DNA of 44,418 bases from Acanthaster planci (GCF_001949145.1 NW_019091380.1:69110-113527); one strand, 5' to 3'; numbered from the stretch's first letter, positions 10,810-22,830 are shown. Numbers and translations: made by a program. Notes: a model not told the origin generated them from the sequence alone.

Positions 10810-11532
10810 ATCATCACAATGAATTCTACTAAATAGTTTGTGTTCCAGATCTTAAACTACATATACTGGTAGTGTGATGGATGCAAGTGCGCCCTCACTT
10901 GACACGCCCATTTTCCCGCACACATTAGCTATCTCACACAGCCTAGCTGAATCATTCCATTTAGCGAATCATTCCATCTTGCATAATCAAGAGCATCATC
11001 AAAAAGACGTCAAACAGCTTGTTACGTGTAAGTGTCAGATACTGTAACCACCCAGGTCTGGGTGAGTGTAATTTACAGATTATAAATTGTCAATTTGGCA
11101 TGATTTTTGGGCCAAAAGCTTGGCTCTCCTTGTTTGGCATTGAGGTCACGAGCATTGCTGTACTCAACGTGCATTAAGTGCACGCAGGCACTGTAAACAT
11201 TGTACATGTACATGTATTTATGTGTGTTTTGTGCCCTGCTCCCGTGTACATGTATGTTATACATGAACCGTATGTGTGCACCCAAGAAGCATATTTTGCA
11301 CCTTTGGATTTATTATACAGGGTGTTTGTTTATAAATGACGGGTAAGTAAACAACCGGATTGCTGTTGGCTAGTCAAGTTCAAGTTATGTCCTTGAGTTG
11401 ACTGAATCACTGCTGCAAGTCTGTCTCCTAGACGTGGTCTGAACCGGGATTCGTCTCCCATCCTTTGAAGTTCACACTCCAACAAACCCTGGGGCTGCGC
11501 AAGTAGCTACCATCACAGTAGTATTTGTAAAT
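10810..11532. other. 3' flank and intergenic, nothing recognised
   Basis: This stretch follows the receptor stop. I see no clear AATAAA signal close to the stop, and no second gene. ACATGTA repeats occur around 11200-11260. Confidence 0.5.
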
Positions 11533-11790
11533 GGGTCATTCCACGAAGTTCGGGCACAGTTTATGACGGGGTCCCTTGTTATATCGGTAACTTTTATTGC
11601 CCATTATTTCCACATTACAACAGATTAAGTCATACTACTCGGCAAAGATAAAGCAAACCACTACAAGAACCTAGCAAGATTGAGAACAATGTCAATTTAG
11701 AATCCACATACAAGGACAAAAGATGTTTATTTTCACTGATGTAACAAGGGACGTCGTCACAAACTGCGCCCGAACTTCGTGGAATGACCC
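11533..11790. mobile_element. MITE with long terminal inverted repeats
   Basis: A 258-bp element. Its left end GGGTCATTCCACGAAGTTCG and the reverse complement of its right end are identical for more than 20 bp and stay similar for about 50 bp (through GTCCCTTGTTA). It is flanked on both sides by AAAT (11529-11532 and 11791-11794), a candidate 4-bp target duplication. It has no coding capacity, so it is non-autonomous. The superfamily is not certain. The high arm identity suggests fairly recent activity. Confidence 0.88.
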
Positions 11791-11794
11791 AAAT

Positions 11795-13030
11795 GCCAAA
11801 CCTGTAGCCGTAGCAATGGCATGATTTCATTTACATTATTTATTGAAGTGACAGTGTGGTTTGATTCTAGTAAGCCTGCTTGCCTACCTTTACCAGTACA
11901 TGTACGGATGGCAAAGTTTGCAGAAACTTCACATGTGGTTTGCAACATGTTTGGTCTCAAAGTGTGCATGTACGTCAAGTCAACCTAGTGTTCAAGAATT
12001 CACTATTGCCCATTACAAAATCAAATTATGATGTCTTCATAATGCCAAACATTTTCCTCACAAAAAAATTTCTGATAGCGTCTTAAATTTAGATATTTTT
12101 CATGTACCGTAATTTCCAATTTTAAAATTTAGGTCAAAAAATCAAATAGCAAAGTCAACATGATGTCATTCTATTTTTGTCCAATGCATTCACGTATACT
12201 TCATGGTTTATGCAAAATCCAATCACAGACCATTAGTTTAAGGTCCATGATCCAATGAAGTTCTACATACGTGTATGCATGTACAGTGCGTGTACATACC
12301 GTATAAATGTGGTACGTTGATACCGGATAGAGTAAACTACATGAATAAATTGAAATTTGAAGCTGCTGACATGTACATGTAAAAACATTTGTCAGAATTA
12401 CCTATCATATAGTCTTCATCTTGTAGTTGGAGATGTGAGCAACATTTTAGAGTTTTAAGGCAATTTTTTTGGGGGGGAGGGAGCAGGGTTGAAAACCCCT
12501 TAAATTGAAAATGTCTTTGCATGTTTATGTACTTAACATCTTGTAGCCTGGGGTGTGAGGCAAAATTGTAGAGTTGGTTTTTGTGGACAATCTTGGAAGG
12601 CCAATGCCAGTGTGGGTCACTATTCTTGCATTGGATTTGCAAAGGCAAATTGAATTTCTTTTTTAAACTTCAAATCATACAGTGTTTGGGTGATAAATTT
12701 TGCAATGGAGTTTTACAGCTTGTCTCCATCCATTTGATTCATGTTGCAGGTTGAGAATAAAAGGGAGTTGTGCAATGTACATGTACCATGAATAGTGTCA
12801 TTACAACAAATCAATACATGTTATTAATACTGACAACAGGTATCCACCCTGAGTTTCAAGTGCATCCTCACTGGCGAAAGAAAGACAGACTGGTAAAAAG
12901 TTTTCCAACCGGGTTCTTCATGTGTTCCGCATACATGAGAAAACCATATTCCAGAATAAATTTGCACCTAAACTTGTGTATGTACATGGCGAGTTCGTAC
13001 TCGCCGGGGAGATGTTAATTGATTTTAATT
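11795..13030. other. Intergenic, nothing recognised
   Basis: No gene, RNA or clear element. It contains an internal short repeat around CATCTTGTAG.TGG (about 12417 and 12538) and several ACATGTA palindromes. Confidence 0.45.
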
Positions 13031-13036
13031 AATTAA

Positions 13037-13306
13037 CACGTCGGGCAGGGCAAAATCAGTTTCATTTAAAAACGTGCCCTTTGTTCCTGCTCAGAGGGGA
13101 TTGTAGCTATCAACAAAAAAGTATGACATACATGTCTAGGTTCCCCCGTCTATTTTTCTATTTTTTACCATATACATGTACACAAGAGCCAGGGTCTGCC
13201 TTCTTTCACCGTGTTCGCTCTAGCGTGGGCCGAGAATAATAGCTAAAAAGCGGGCTGAGGATCTCAATTTTTACGGCGTGTTTTAACGGGTCCCGGCGTG
13301 AAGGGG
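13037..13306. mobile_element. Possible piggyBac-like non-autonomous element
   Basis: A 270-bp stretch bounded by TTAA on both sides (13033-13036 and 13307-13310). The right end read inward is CCCCTTCACGCCGGGACC and the left is CACGTCGGGCAGGGC; they share CACGYCGGG at slightly different offsets. TTAA target sites and C-rich ends with a CCGGG core are typical of piggyBac-type MITEs. The inverted repeats are short and offset, so this call is tentative. Confidence 0.35.
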
Positions 13307-13659
13307 TTAAATAGTCACAATCACCAAAGTTCTGCAAACTTGGCTTAATATGCAAATAGATAACTACAAAATTTAGACTTCTTTTGATGAAATGTGATAT
13401 GCCAGGAGATCTACGGTATGTGCACTCTATACAAAAATGCAAAAAATGACAACACGTATGACAGAACCCAAATACCAGCCAAGTCAGACAAAATTTGATC
13501 GGTTTTTGAAATTTTTATAAACAGGTGGTACATATACATGTTCAATGTACAGCACAAGTAGAGTACCTGCACATGGTACTTAAAGGTACACGTTGGTACA
13601 TATACATGTATAACACTCACTGTGTAATCCAACTCTAGCAGAAATCAATTACATCAGCA

Positions 13660-14165
13660 CCAGACAGGGAAGAGAGGGGAAGAGATGTGGACTGCCTGTC
13701 AGCAAACCAATCCTCCACTGTCAAACCACCCAGGAGGTGATTAAAGCTTCTTTACTTAAGCTTTCCTCACAAAATGGTAAACGTCATTATGAGATGGCAA
13801 TCATGGTGCACTTGTTCCAAATTCCAATCAATTCCCTCATCAATCACATCCTTCAGCTACATGTACATGTACAGTTGTACTAGTCAACAACCAACCTCAA
13901 TTACTCTTTCAATCATAAATCTTCCAATCTCCAATTCATGTAGTTAATGCCAAATCCAACATCCTACGTGCACATAGGCACAGGAGATATGTGATCAATC
14001 TATACAGGACTCATCAACAATCTGTGAGACTTCCAACTTCAAGTTCTTAGTTGGGTGGACCCAGCAAATGTCAAAAGTTTGCTCTACAAGGTACATGTAA
14101 GTAACCGCATGAAAGACTTAATCCTCCAATGAATCTACTTGAAAATCTGGCTGACTTTTAGTGCT
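13660..14165 (+). promoter_or_regulatory. Orphan copy of the receptor upstream block
   Basis: Similar to 8600-9160 and 42765-43000: a CTGCCTGTCAGCAAACCA word, a CCTCACAAAATGGTAAACG tract, and 'GACTTAATCCTCC…CTGACTTTTAG' near its end. In the other copies a receptor lies downstream. Here homology stops at about 14165, where the CTCF-like repeat region begins, and no receptor follows. It appears to be a promoter-proximal remnant that lost its gene. Confidence 0.45.
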
Positions 14166-14300
14166 GTTAATTTTCCAACAGAGGGGGAAAAGACTTGAGG
14201 GCTGATGCCTGATGATTGAACTATGAAATTGTTCTGCCGCCGGTAAGGGAGGAGGGGGTAGTTTTGACCGGGGAATTTGACCAGCTTTATACAGAAATTA

Positions 14301-14621
14301 CACAGACGGTCAAATTTGTTGCTTTTCTTAAGTGGTTGAATACCCCAGCCTTTACTTAGTCCGAGTAAATTGGACTCCATAAATGTTTGATGAAAACTGC
14401 AGGCCTACCTTTACATTTTCAGCCAACGTTTTCCCAATGCTCATACTTGTCCATCCCGCCATATACATTGTACACGCGTGGTGTTTTATATCCAATATAG
14501 AGCGCCCTCTGTTGAAAAAAATAACAGCGCCCTCTACTGAAATTTCAACACAACCAATAAATTGCGCCCCCATTTGAAAAAAGTGATGGCGCCCTCTACT
14601 GAGCTAGTTGAAAGGAGCCCA
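14301..14621. repeat. Direct duplication, copy 1 (321 bp)
   Basis: Nearly identical to 14879-15192 from ACAGACGGTCAAATT to GAAAGGAGCCCA. The main difference is a 7-nt insertion near 14470. The two copies lie in the same orientation, 578 bp apart start to start. Each carries three GCGCCCTCT motifs. Confidence 0.93.
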
Positions 14622-15337
14622 TTGTTTTACGACTATTAGGGGGTATCTTCGGGGAAAAGCGAATAAAAAAAGTGTGCTAACCCTGGTAAAAATAAACGAA
14701 AACTGAACTTCTGGCCATAATCCTGAATTTACCAGTGAAAAACCAGAGGGCCAACCTCTTCCCCAGAGTCAACAGGCGGCACAATTTCGGCCTGAGTTTG
14801 CACTGTGGCGCGTATATACTTAGTGCAGTGTAACCTGATGCACGCTGGCGTCTAATTAACAGCGCCCTCTGTAAACTACACAGACGGTCAAATTCGTTGC
14901 TTTTCTTATGTGGTTGAATACCCCAGCCTTTACTTAGTCTGAGTAACTTGGACTCCACAAATGTTTGATGAAAACTGCAGGCCTACCTTTTCATTTTCAG
15001 CCAACGTTTTCCCAATGCTCATACTTGTCCATCCCGCCATATACACGCGTGGTGTTTCATGTCCAATATAGAGCGCCCTCTGTTGAAAAAAATAACAGCG
15101 CCCTCTACTGAAATTTCAACACAACCAATAAATTGCGCCCCCATTTGAAAAAAGTGATGGCGCCCTCTACTGAGCTAGTTGAAAGGAGCCCATAATTTTG
15201 CTTGTCACCCAGAGCCGAACAACCCACTTTATATGCAATGGCGCCCTCTGTGGCTAGGTGTAAAATACCATTTCGTTATACAGCGCCCTCTACCAAGTGC
15301 TTAATTTTTCCTTTAGAATCCATAGCGCCCTCTACTG
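14502..15337 (-). promoter_or_regulatory. Cluster of CTCF-like motifs (GCGCCCTCTACTG), same orientation
   Basis: Ten GCGCCCTCT words occur within about 840 bp, at 14502, 14527, 14589, 14862, 15073, 15098, 15160, 15241, 15283 and 15325, all in the same orientation. Five of them (14527, 14589, 15098, 15160, 15325) read GCGCCCTCTACTG. The reverse complement CAGTAGAGGGCGC matches the core of the known CTCF consensus (CCASYAGRKGGCRS). The others match partially. The cluster lies between the 9.8-kb receptor and the 20-kb pseudogene. Binding is inferred; the motif could instead belong to a repeat family. Confidence 0.5.
14879..15192. repeat. Direct duplication, copy 2 (314 bp)
   Basis: Second copy of 14301-14621 with a few substitutions and a 7-nt deletion. 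The spacer between the copies (14622-14878) contains an additional GCGCCCTCTGTA motif. Confidence 0.93.
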
Positions 15338-15349
15338 ATTTTGCCTAAG

Positions 15350-18299
15350 CCTTTTCCTACACCTTTAAAAATTTGTCCATTTCAAGGCATTTTCCATAAA
15401 ATTAATAATTAGATTTTTTTTTGCATGGGAGGCACCTCCAATTACAGTTTAGAACAATTAAAGGTTTAACAAAACAAATGTATTCAGTTTTTTGAAAGTA
15501 GATGCAGTGGAGGGGAATAGGTTGTCAATGAGCACTGTTTTATTGTCCTTTAAGTTCCATCTTAAAACTAGAAATGTGTTTGTGGACAAACACACCTTCT
15601 TCAGCCCTGGTTTCATTTATCTAAAACCAGTGAATAAATTCTTGACAAACTACTCACAAGATTTAATGACAAGTGCACACAGACCATATATAACAAACAT
15701 TCGTCAGTGGGAACTTTAAAATCCATGTCATCTTGATATGTCACATGACTTGTCGTATAATGACACCACCATTAGACGAAATCAATTTCCATCTCGAACC
15801 CTTCCCTTTCTAACTATCTGCAAAGTTTCAACCCAATGGGACATGTACTTCGCGAGGTATAGTGCTTTAAAGAGTGCCCCTTTAATGTCATCACCTGATG
15901 ACATCATCATGACATTATTTGGGTCTAAAACCCTTCCCTTTCCAGTCATACAGAGGGCATCGGGATTTGGCTGATTTCACTAGATTTGGTAACATGATAA
16001 CGCCATGTTGTAGGGATCACACAGCCTATTTGGTTTTGCAAAAAAAAAAAAAAAACCACAAAAAACCCAGAAATTTTTTAACATTCATAAAATTGGGTCC
16101 AATTTGTCTCTTCCTGAAACAGCGATGTTTAATGGGACATCTCTACAACTCTGATTCATATTTGAGAGTGTTATGAAATAATATTCTCATGTTACATTTG
16201 CATCCTAAGCAATAATGTATACAATTACTATGACCTCATACATACTTATGATCAAGAGCCAAATTCTTACTGGACCGTGTATCGTACGTCATACGCCATC
16301 CGTCATGTTTACTTCTGAGTTACAGGTAATTTACCTGCACGAACCCTTTACAGAGTAATCAAATCAGTGTGTTCCTTAGCTCAGTGATGCTAAACACGAT
16401 GAATTGTTATTTTACAGGTTAACTGCAGTTTAATGAGAGATAGGAAAATGACAAACACACGAAGCCTCTGGAACTCATGTCTCAGCTTCCAATACCTCAG
16501 GGAATAATTTCAACTATCCAACCTCAGACCAGGTTATATTTGTGGCCTATTATCATTAATATCATATTAACTTCTTAACCTTTTCACCAACACCACACAT
16601 CTACACCTGTCATTTATGTTTCAAAAGATATTAATCTCAAAATATGATTTATTTTCTGGCTGATTAATCTGCAACAGACAGTTAAAATACCAACATCCAT
16701 ATATTTTAGATAGCACAGCATCTTTAAAGTGTTTTCTTAAGTTCAACAGAGAGAAGTTATAGATTTATTTTTTCCAATAGGTCAACTGTCATTCATGTCA
16801 AGGCAACCTATTTTCTTTCCTATTTAAATTTTATATCATTTTTGGCAACAGTCTCTCTTTAAATGGGACTTGGCAGAGCTTGTATTCAGAGTTATATAAT
16901 TCTTCTTGAGAAATTCCTTGTAAATAATTTAATGCATCTAAATTCTTAATTAGACTATTTGAGTTTACACTGTAAACCAAAAGATGTTCTGAAATATTTG
17001 GATAAACACAATGACCTAGGAATCCACACTGATTACTTAGTCAGGAAAGAAACAAAATCTCATAATGCCTCACATAAAATTAAGACCCTGTAACATACAA
17101 ATAACTACAATCATATTGATGTGCTGAATTTACCACAGGATACAGATTCTCTGATGTCAAAAATTAAGCTGAATGATCGGAATCACTTTGCTGTAGTGAT
17201 TAAGGTTGAAATAATTGTTTCAAGTTTATTTTTTACACACAAATGAACTAAAACATGTAAAAGGGACACAAATAGAAAGAAACCTTAATTCCATCAAAAT
17301 TTGTTTTGCACAAACATGTCTGCACATGTACAATGCCTTTAATTGGAATAGCTAATTTAAAACAAATAAGGAAATTATGAAAGCCTATAAATAACAAGAA
17401 CCAGCTAAAACAGAAACTTCACACAACAAAACTTTCAAACAATATCCCTACAGAGTTATTACACTTGGCAACAATGAACATGTCACACATATTGCAGGAG
17501 TATTCATTCATGTATTAAAAAAAAATTCACCCCTAAAAACATCTGTTGAGATCTTGTTTCAGCATTCATTAATCTTGACATGATTTGGGAAATGCCTGGT
17601 ATTATTCAAAATTAGACATTGATTCCCTCAATGTGCTATCATATGATATGATGCCTTGTTCAAGAGACAAAGTGCAATTTTAAGATGACATTCTTTGTCT
17701 GAAAAGTTAAAGAAAAATATGGAATGGAATGAATTAGTTTGATATTTTACACCAAAAAAATGAACATAAACTTAAAAACCTTTTCAGCAAAACATATGAC
17801 CATGAAGCCTACAGACAGTAGATCAGGTGACTTTGTGGTGGACTGCATCACAATGTTAATTTTTAATTCCTTACAGTAAGTAAACAACTTAAGTATTCAA
17901 ACACTTCTGTACTTTAATCTGAATTTTCCCACTTATGTTTTCTTGTCATCCTACCGTTTTGGAGGGTGCTTGGGCATTTTTTGTCAAGTTGACATTAAAG
18001 CAGAATGGCAAATGGGAATGACCAATTTTCTTACAATCTACCTATTCAATTCAATTTTTATTTTATTGTTTCTTCAACACTGGACATTTTAATCCCCTGC
18101 TATCACACGATGTCATCCTAAAATTCTACAAGATTTACATCCATATTGCAACAAACTGTTGTACTTATGATTATTTTTAACAGTTGCCCACAGCTCGCAA
18201 AAACCACAAATTAAACATAAGAATATATGAGCTCAGTCACTGAACTGTAGCCTAACTGATAAAAAAGACTGTGTTTTCAATTTCACTTGGAAAAAAACA
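15350..18299. other. AT-rich intergenic, nothing recognised
   Basis: Nearly 3 kb of AT-rich sequence with many stops in all frames. It contains a poly-A run near 16040-16056. The short open frames at 15492-16176 have no recognisable domains. I find no receptor relic and no element ends here. Confidence 0.55.
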
Positions 18300-19870
18300 C
18301 AGGATATTTATCAGAAAACTCTCACCTTCAAACCTTTCCAAATTCAGGGATCTCAGATATCAGTTTCTCACTCCTGGCTATAAAGGCTCATCTAATTGTG
18401 TGAATGCAACTGTCTCTTGGTAAGTCACACCAATGGCCTATAGTCCTACAATGTAGATGTATATGACCAGCATCAGACCGTGTAGCTCCTATCAGATAAG
18501 ACTCCAGCTGTCATTATTTTGTAGCACATCAATTGTGTACATCCCTGCAAGGGTCAACAAGAAAAATCTAGGAAATCAAAGACATTCATGTATTGGATAA
18601 TCTTGGAAAACTTTGCTAAATCTGAATTTCAATGCATTGTAACTACAGCCCTAAGATGGAGGTANNNNNNNNNNNNNNNNNNNNNNNNNNNNNNNNNNNN
18701 NNNNNNNNNNNNNNNNNNNNNNNNNNNNNNNNNNNNNNNNNNNNNNNNNNNNNNNNNNNNNNNNNNNNNNNNNNNNNNNNNNNNNNNNNNNNNNNNNNNN
18801 NNNNNNNNNNNNNNNNNNNNNNNNNNNNNNNNNNNNNNNNNNNNNNNNNNNNNNNNNNNCATTGTAACTAAATCCCTAAGATGGAGGTTCTATGGCCTTA
18901 AGATACTTAAAGTGCATCACCTCTAGCCAATTGAAACCATTTGTCAAATAAAATAGTCAGTGGTAAAGCGTAAAGATTCTGTCTCAAATTTTGGGAACAA
19001 AACATCACCTTTATGTTGCTCAAACATTAATTTGAGCATCAATTAGCTTTTAAGCATTGATGGTGAGTGTGCACAAGACAATGTCATGTAGCTGAGCAAG
19101 TATAAAATGTGCAATGTTTTCTTCATTAAAGTTCACACATTTCCACTCATTTCTTGTGACTGCCGGTGTTTCTAATGAATGCACTGAACAGAGGCAGGAA
19201 ATCAAAGGAGAGCAAACAAGTTTGTATGAATTGGTGATTTGCAGCTATTAAAGAAAACAAACCAAAAAAGTGGACCTTTTGGTTTTATTGAGAACTGTAA
19301 CCCACTTCCTCTAAAACTGACAGCACCCAATGTTGGAAGAAAAAAAGTGAATGAATTATTAAATTTTGACGCATAATCAAATCTTTAGTAAAGACTATTC
19401 AAAGTTGAACTAACAATTCTCCATAATAAGTGTGTATTTTAACTTCAAGCAATTTTGTACCTTAATGGTGCAGTATATTTGTCTGGTATCTTTTAGTCTT
19501 CAATCTATATGTACACAATGGGGGGAAATTCATGTTGTCTACTTTATCCCTGTTATTGACAGACTCTTTGTGATTCCATCTCAACATCAGTGTCTGCAGT
19601 GTTGGTTAGGCAATTACATGTAGTTCTAGATTATCAGTGCCATGGCTTCTTAATGTTGCGTATGTAATCAGCAATTCACTGCATCAATAATAAATAACAG
19701 AATAGATAGCTCAAAGACAAGTTGTCCAAGAGAAACGTAAAGACCCTCTTAAAACAAGTCCTGACTCCTCATTTTTTCTTTCCTGGTACATCAAAGAGCA
19801 AACAGTGGGATCTGGCAATTACGCCTTGGATTCAAATTAACATCTCGTAAGGTCCAATCATATTTGATAG
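18300..19870 (+). repeat. Segmental duplication block upstream of the 20.1-kb receptor (copy 1)
   Basis: Diverged but colinear with 23285-24250 and, in part, 32200-33260. Shared stretches: 18310-18590 matches 23285-23580 (TCTCACCTTCAAAC…GACCAGCATCAG…ATCCCTGCAAGG), and 18940-19190 matches 24010-24230 and 32840-33000 (TTCCTTCATTAAAG…). The end, about 19820-19870 (ATATTTGATAGCAGGCAAAC), matches the promoter-proximal sequences at 26640-26690 and 33235-33285. It contains the gap at 18665. No TATA box was recognised in this copy. Confidence 0.65.
18665..18859. other. Assembly gap (195 N) inside a local repeat
   Basis: The gap is flanked on both sides by almost the same sequence (CATTGTAACTA…CCCTAAGATGGAGGT at about 18634-18664 and 18859-18888). 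This suggests an unresolved tandem repeat. Open frames spanning the N run are artefacts. Confidence 0.95.
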
Positions 19871-20102
19871 CAGGCAAACACACTAAGCATGTCAGAACTT
19901 TTCATGTCTAATTCTGAATTAGTAAATTGCAAATGGAATTAGAAAACCCATATGATATTGGCTCTATTTTGTAGGCCTGAACTTCTGTGAGTGAAAAACT
20001 TCAACAACACTTTTAATCCAGATTTTCCTTCGGTGTCGTTGACAAATTTAACAACTGCTGAGGAAACAGTTAAACCAACGGTTTTATCTGCAGTTTTCAA
20101 GC

Positions 20103-21043
20103 ATGGATGCACTAAATGCAGAAATGAACACCACATCAAACTCTACAGCAGAGGAAGCCGAGAATGTAACAGAATCAACTTCATTTGCAGTCATTGTCAA
20201 GATTTTGACGGTACTAGCCACTGTTCCAAACCTCCTCCTGAATCCACTGATGCTTTTCACCTTACGACGTGTCCAGCATCCAGCCAATCACCCAAATCTT
20301 CATGGCTTCTCTCACTCTGTTAGATCTTTGTAACAGTGTATGGCAGATCCTTCACTCAACAGAACTGTTTGCTGGGGGATTTTCTCTGTGCAGCAGGTTA
20401 TGTCATGGATGTCGTGTTTGCTACTTCAAGTGTATATTCTCTTCTACTTCTGACTGTAGATCGTTACATTGCTATTTCTCATCCTCTGCGCTACCCTTCA
20501 ATAATGACTGAGGTCAGATCAAAGATACTGGTCTGTAGTACATGGACAACAATTATCACTGTCTCCATTTTTGGATTTGGGGTTTACCGCCCTATGTTTT
20601 CTCTGCAATATTTGCCACCCAAATATTTATGTTTAAGAAAGACATATGACTGGCAAATTCATGTACTAGTGGTATTTGCAATACTGCCAATGTTGACCAT
20701 ATTCATCCTGTATGCACACATCATCCTAATAGCTCGCTATCAAGCCCGACGCATTGCTGCTGAAAACCAAGCAGGCAATGGCCAAGGTGGGCAGAGAATA
20801 AACACCAGATCAACCACCACCATCATCATCATAACAGGGACTGTATTCATCACCTGGATTCCTACAGTCATCAGGATTGTCATATTTTCAAAAATCAAAT
20901 TGCGGACTTATGACAGGTTCTTGGCCTTTATGTTGGCCCAGTCTCTGGTACTAACAAATGGCTGGTTGAATGCTGTCATTTACTACCTGAGGAACAGGGA
21001 TCTTCGCCAGACACCATGTGGTCAACTATCTGACCGATGGTGA
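20103..21043 (+). pseudogene. Orphan GPCR, two frameshifts (pseudogene)
   Basis: All seven transmembrane regions are recognisable but in three successive frames. Frame 1 (from 20103) carries the N-terminus MDALNAEMNTTSNST and TM1 (LLLNPLMLFTLRRV). A 2-nt deletion at about 20268 (GTGTCCAGC versus GTGTCACCAGC) shifts TM2 to a second frame. A 14-nt deletion in ECL1 (about 20378) shifts TM3-TM7 to a third frame, open from 20336 to the stop. The last part has DRY, HPLRYP, ILYAHIILIAR, TWIP and NAVIYYLRNRDLR, and is otherwise well preserved. The start context AAGCATGG differs from the METT copies, but TTTTATCTGCAG upstream again looks like an acceptor. It represents a second subtype, with a relic relative at 25.2 kb. 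A sequencing error could explain the 2-nt lesion but hardly the 14-nt one. Confidence 0.85.
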
Positions 21044-21350
21044 AACCAATCCCAAAGATTCAACCCACAGATAAAAATAACTGTTGAAAATTTGAAGCTA
21101 GAAAAATGAGAGACAATAACTCTCTTTCAGTTTCACAATGGCATTAAACTATTATGGTACAAATGCACCAAAATATGTTGTTTCAGTATAATTTGCAAAG
21201 TATTTTTATGTTCCGGGATCTTTGTCCAATATGACTAGGGAAAATTCTTGCCTGTACCTTAACAAGATCACAAACATTCCTAGACATACATGTATAGTTA
21301 TACATGTAACTTAGGACACATCATTTGGAGTCTACCAAAACCAGAGTTTG

Positions 21351-22760
21351 AACCAATTGCTCTTACATCAAAGGTTATGAAATGCTTTGAAGGTGTTATT
21401 CAGGATATTATCTTGGCTCAAACTGAAGCTTACACTGACCCTGCTCAGTTTGCTTATCATTCGGGCAGAGGCGTGGCTATTCTAACACTTTAGCATTACG
21501 CGAGTGATGAGCATTTGGACAAACCTCATCATTGTCAGAACAGTTTGTTAATCTCTCATTGGCTTTCAATACCATTCAGCCTCATTTATTGATTACAAAA
21601 TTCAATAGAATGTGTGTTGATCCCCTGATCTCTTTTGTGGATTAATAGTTTTTAAATAGATTCAATCCAAAGGGTCTCTTTTAGGAACTCGGTATTCGAT
21701 AAATTTCACAGGAGCACCTCAAGGTTTTGTGTTTTCCCCCGGTGTTATTTTCACTTTACACTTGCGATTATTACAGAACCAGAGCCATATCATCATGCCC
21801 TATAATTGAACATGCTGATGATACTTCACTTTACTGGATTGATTTCTATGATTAATGAATCTTTTTATTGCAACAAGATACCGTAGGAATCTTTGTTAAA
21901 ATGGTGCGATCTTAATAACCTGGCTTTGAACATATCGAACATTCAAGAAATTGTGTTCAACTTCCACAAAACAAGGACTGATATTGAACATCTGTATATA
22001 AATGGCACTAAGATTGAATGAGTTGATGACTTTAAATATTTTGGTATTTTCATTTACATTAATCTCAATTAGAAAAACTAATCATCAGAAACTTTTAGCT
22101 AATGCCAACCAGAAAGGATGTTTTTTGTGTGGAAGCTCAGATCATTGAATGTTTGCAATGACATTTTATTTCTTTTTGGTCAAAGTGCTGTCCAATCAAT
22201 TATTGGTGTCTGTATTACTGTCTGGTATGGTAATCTCAGTGTCATGGACAGTCACAGTCTGAAACGTGTCATCAAAGTAGCTTCTGAAGAGATTAGCCGG
22301 GCCCTGAAATATTTACACTGTATGTTTGAATTAGCTATAATCCCAAAGCTTCAAGACATTATGCAAGATCACACCAATCCGCTTCACTCTTTAGTGGTTG
22401 TCAACAAATCTGGAAGAATTTGTCCTCCACAAATCAACGCTAAGTGCTTCAGGATGTCCTTCGTGCCCGATGCCTGCAAACTCTAAATTCAAAAGAAAAC
22501 CCCCCTGTTTGCTGGCATCCAATTACTACTTAAAAGGAACACAAAAAACAATTGTCTTTTTAAAAAGCTTTTTAGCTGTGTCATTTTACCATTCCCCACT
22601 CTTACTGTTAGGTGTTTAATTGTTGGATGATTTTCTGCATTTCGATGTTCTGTCAATTGACTTTAATTATTTATGTGTAAATAGTCTGGTGTTATATGGT
22701 ATTATACATATGAGAAAGCATATTTCAAGTTTTTTAAACGTGACTTAAAAATTGAAATTG
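21351..22760 (+). mobile_element. 5'-truncated CR1/L2-like LINE fragment (degenerate RT)
   Basis: Broken reverse-transcriptase reading frames of a non-LTR retrotransposon. Order of motifs: PIALTSKVMKCFEGV and DPAQFAYHSGRGV (RT start, about 21351-21480); GAPQGFVFSP (about 21712-21745); HADD, corresponding to YADD (about 21810); a VDDFKYFGI-like segment (about 22020-22050); and the C-terminal region 22118-22486 (LRSLNVCNDILFLF, ITVWYGNLS, KRVIKVAS, HPLH-like NPLHSL). Stops and frameshifts abound. The 3' end is ATTGAAATTGAA, a short tandem tail as in L2/CR1 elements. The paralogous sequence at about 32060-32100 lacks the insert, which fixes the boundaries. No ORF1 or endonuclease is present. Confidence 0.85.
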
Positions 22761-22830
22761 AAGCTTTATTCAAAAGGTATCCTTTGCCGCATATCCTTCT
22801 TTAGAAAAAAAGGCAATACAGACAAGCTAG

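Noticed and set aside
18588-18926. Open frames across the first N gap
   Set aside because: The frame is open only because the gap contains no bases; flanking sequence is repetitive and noncoding.
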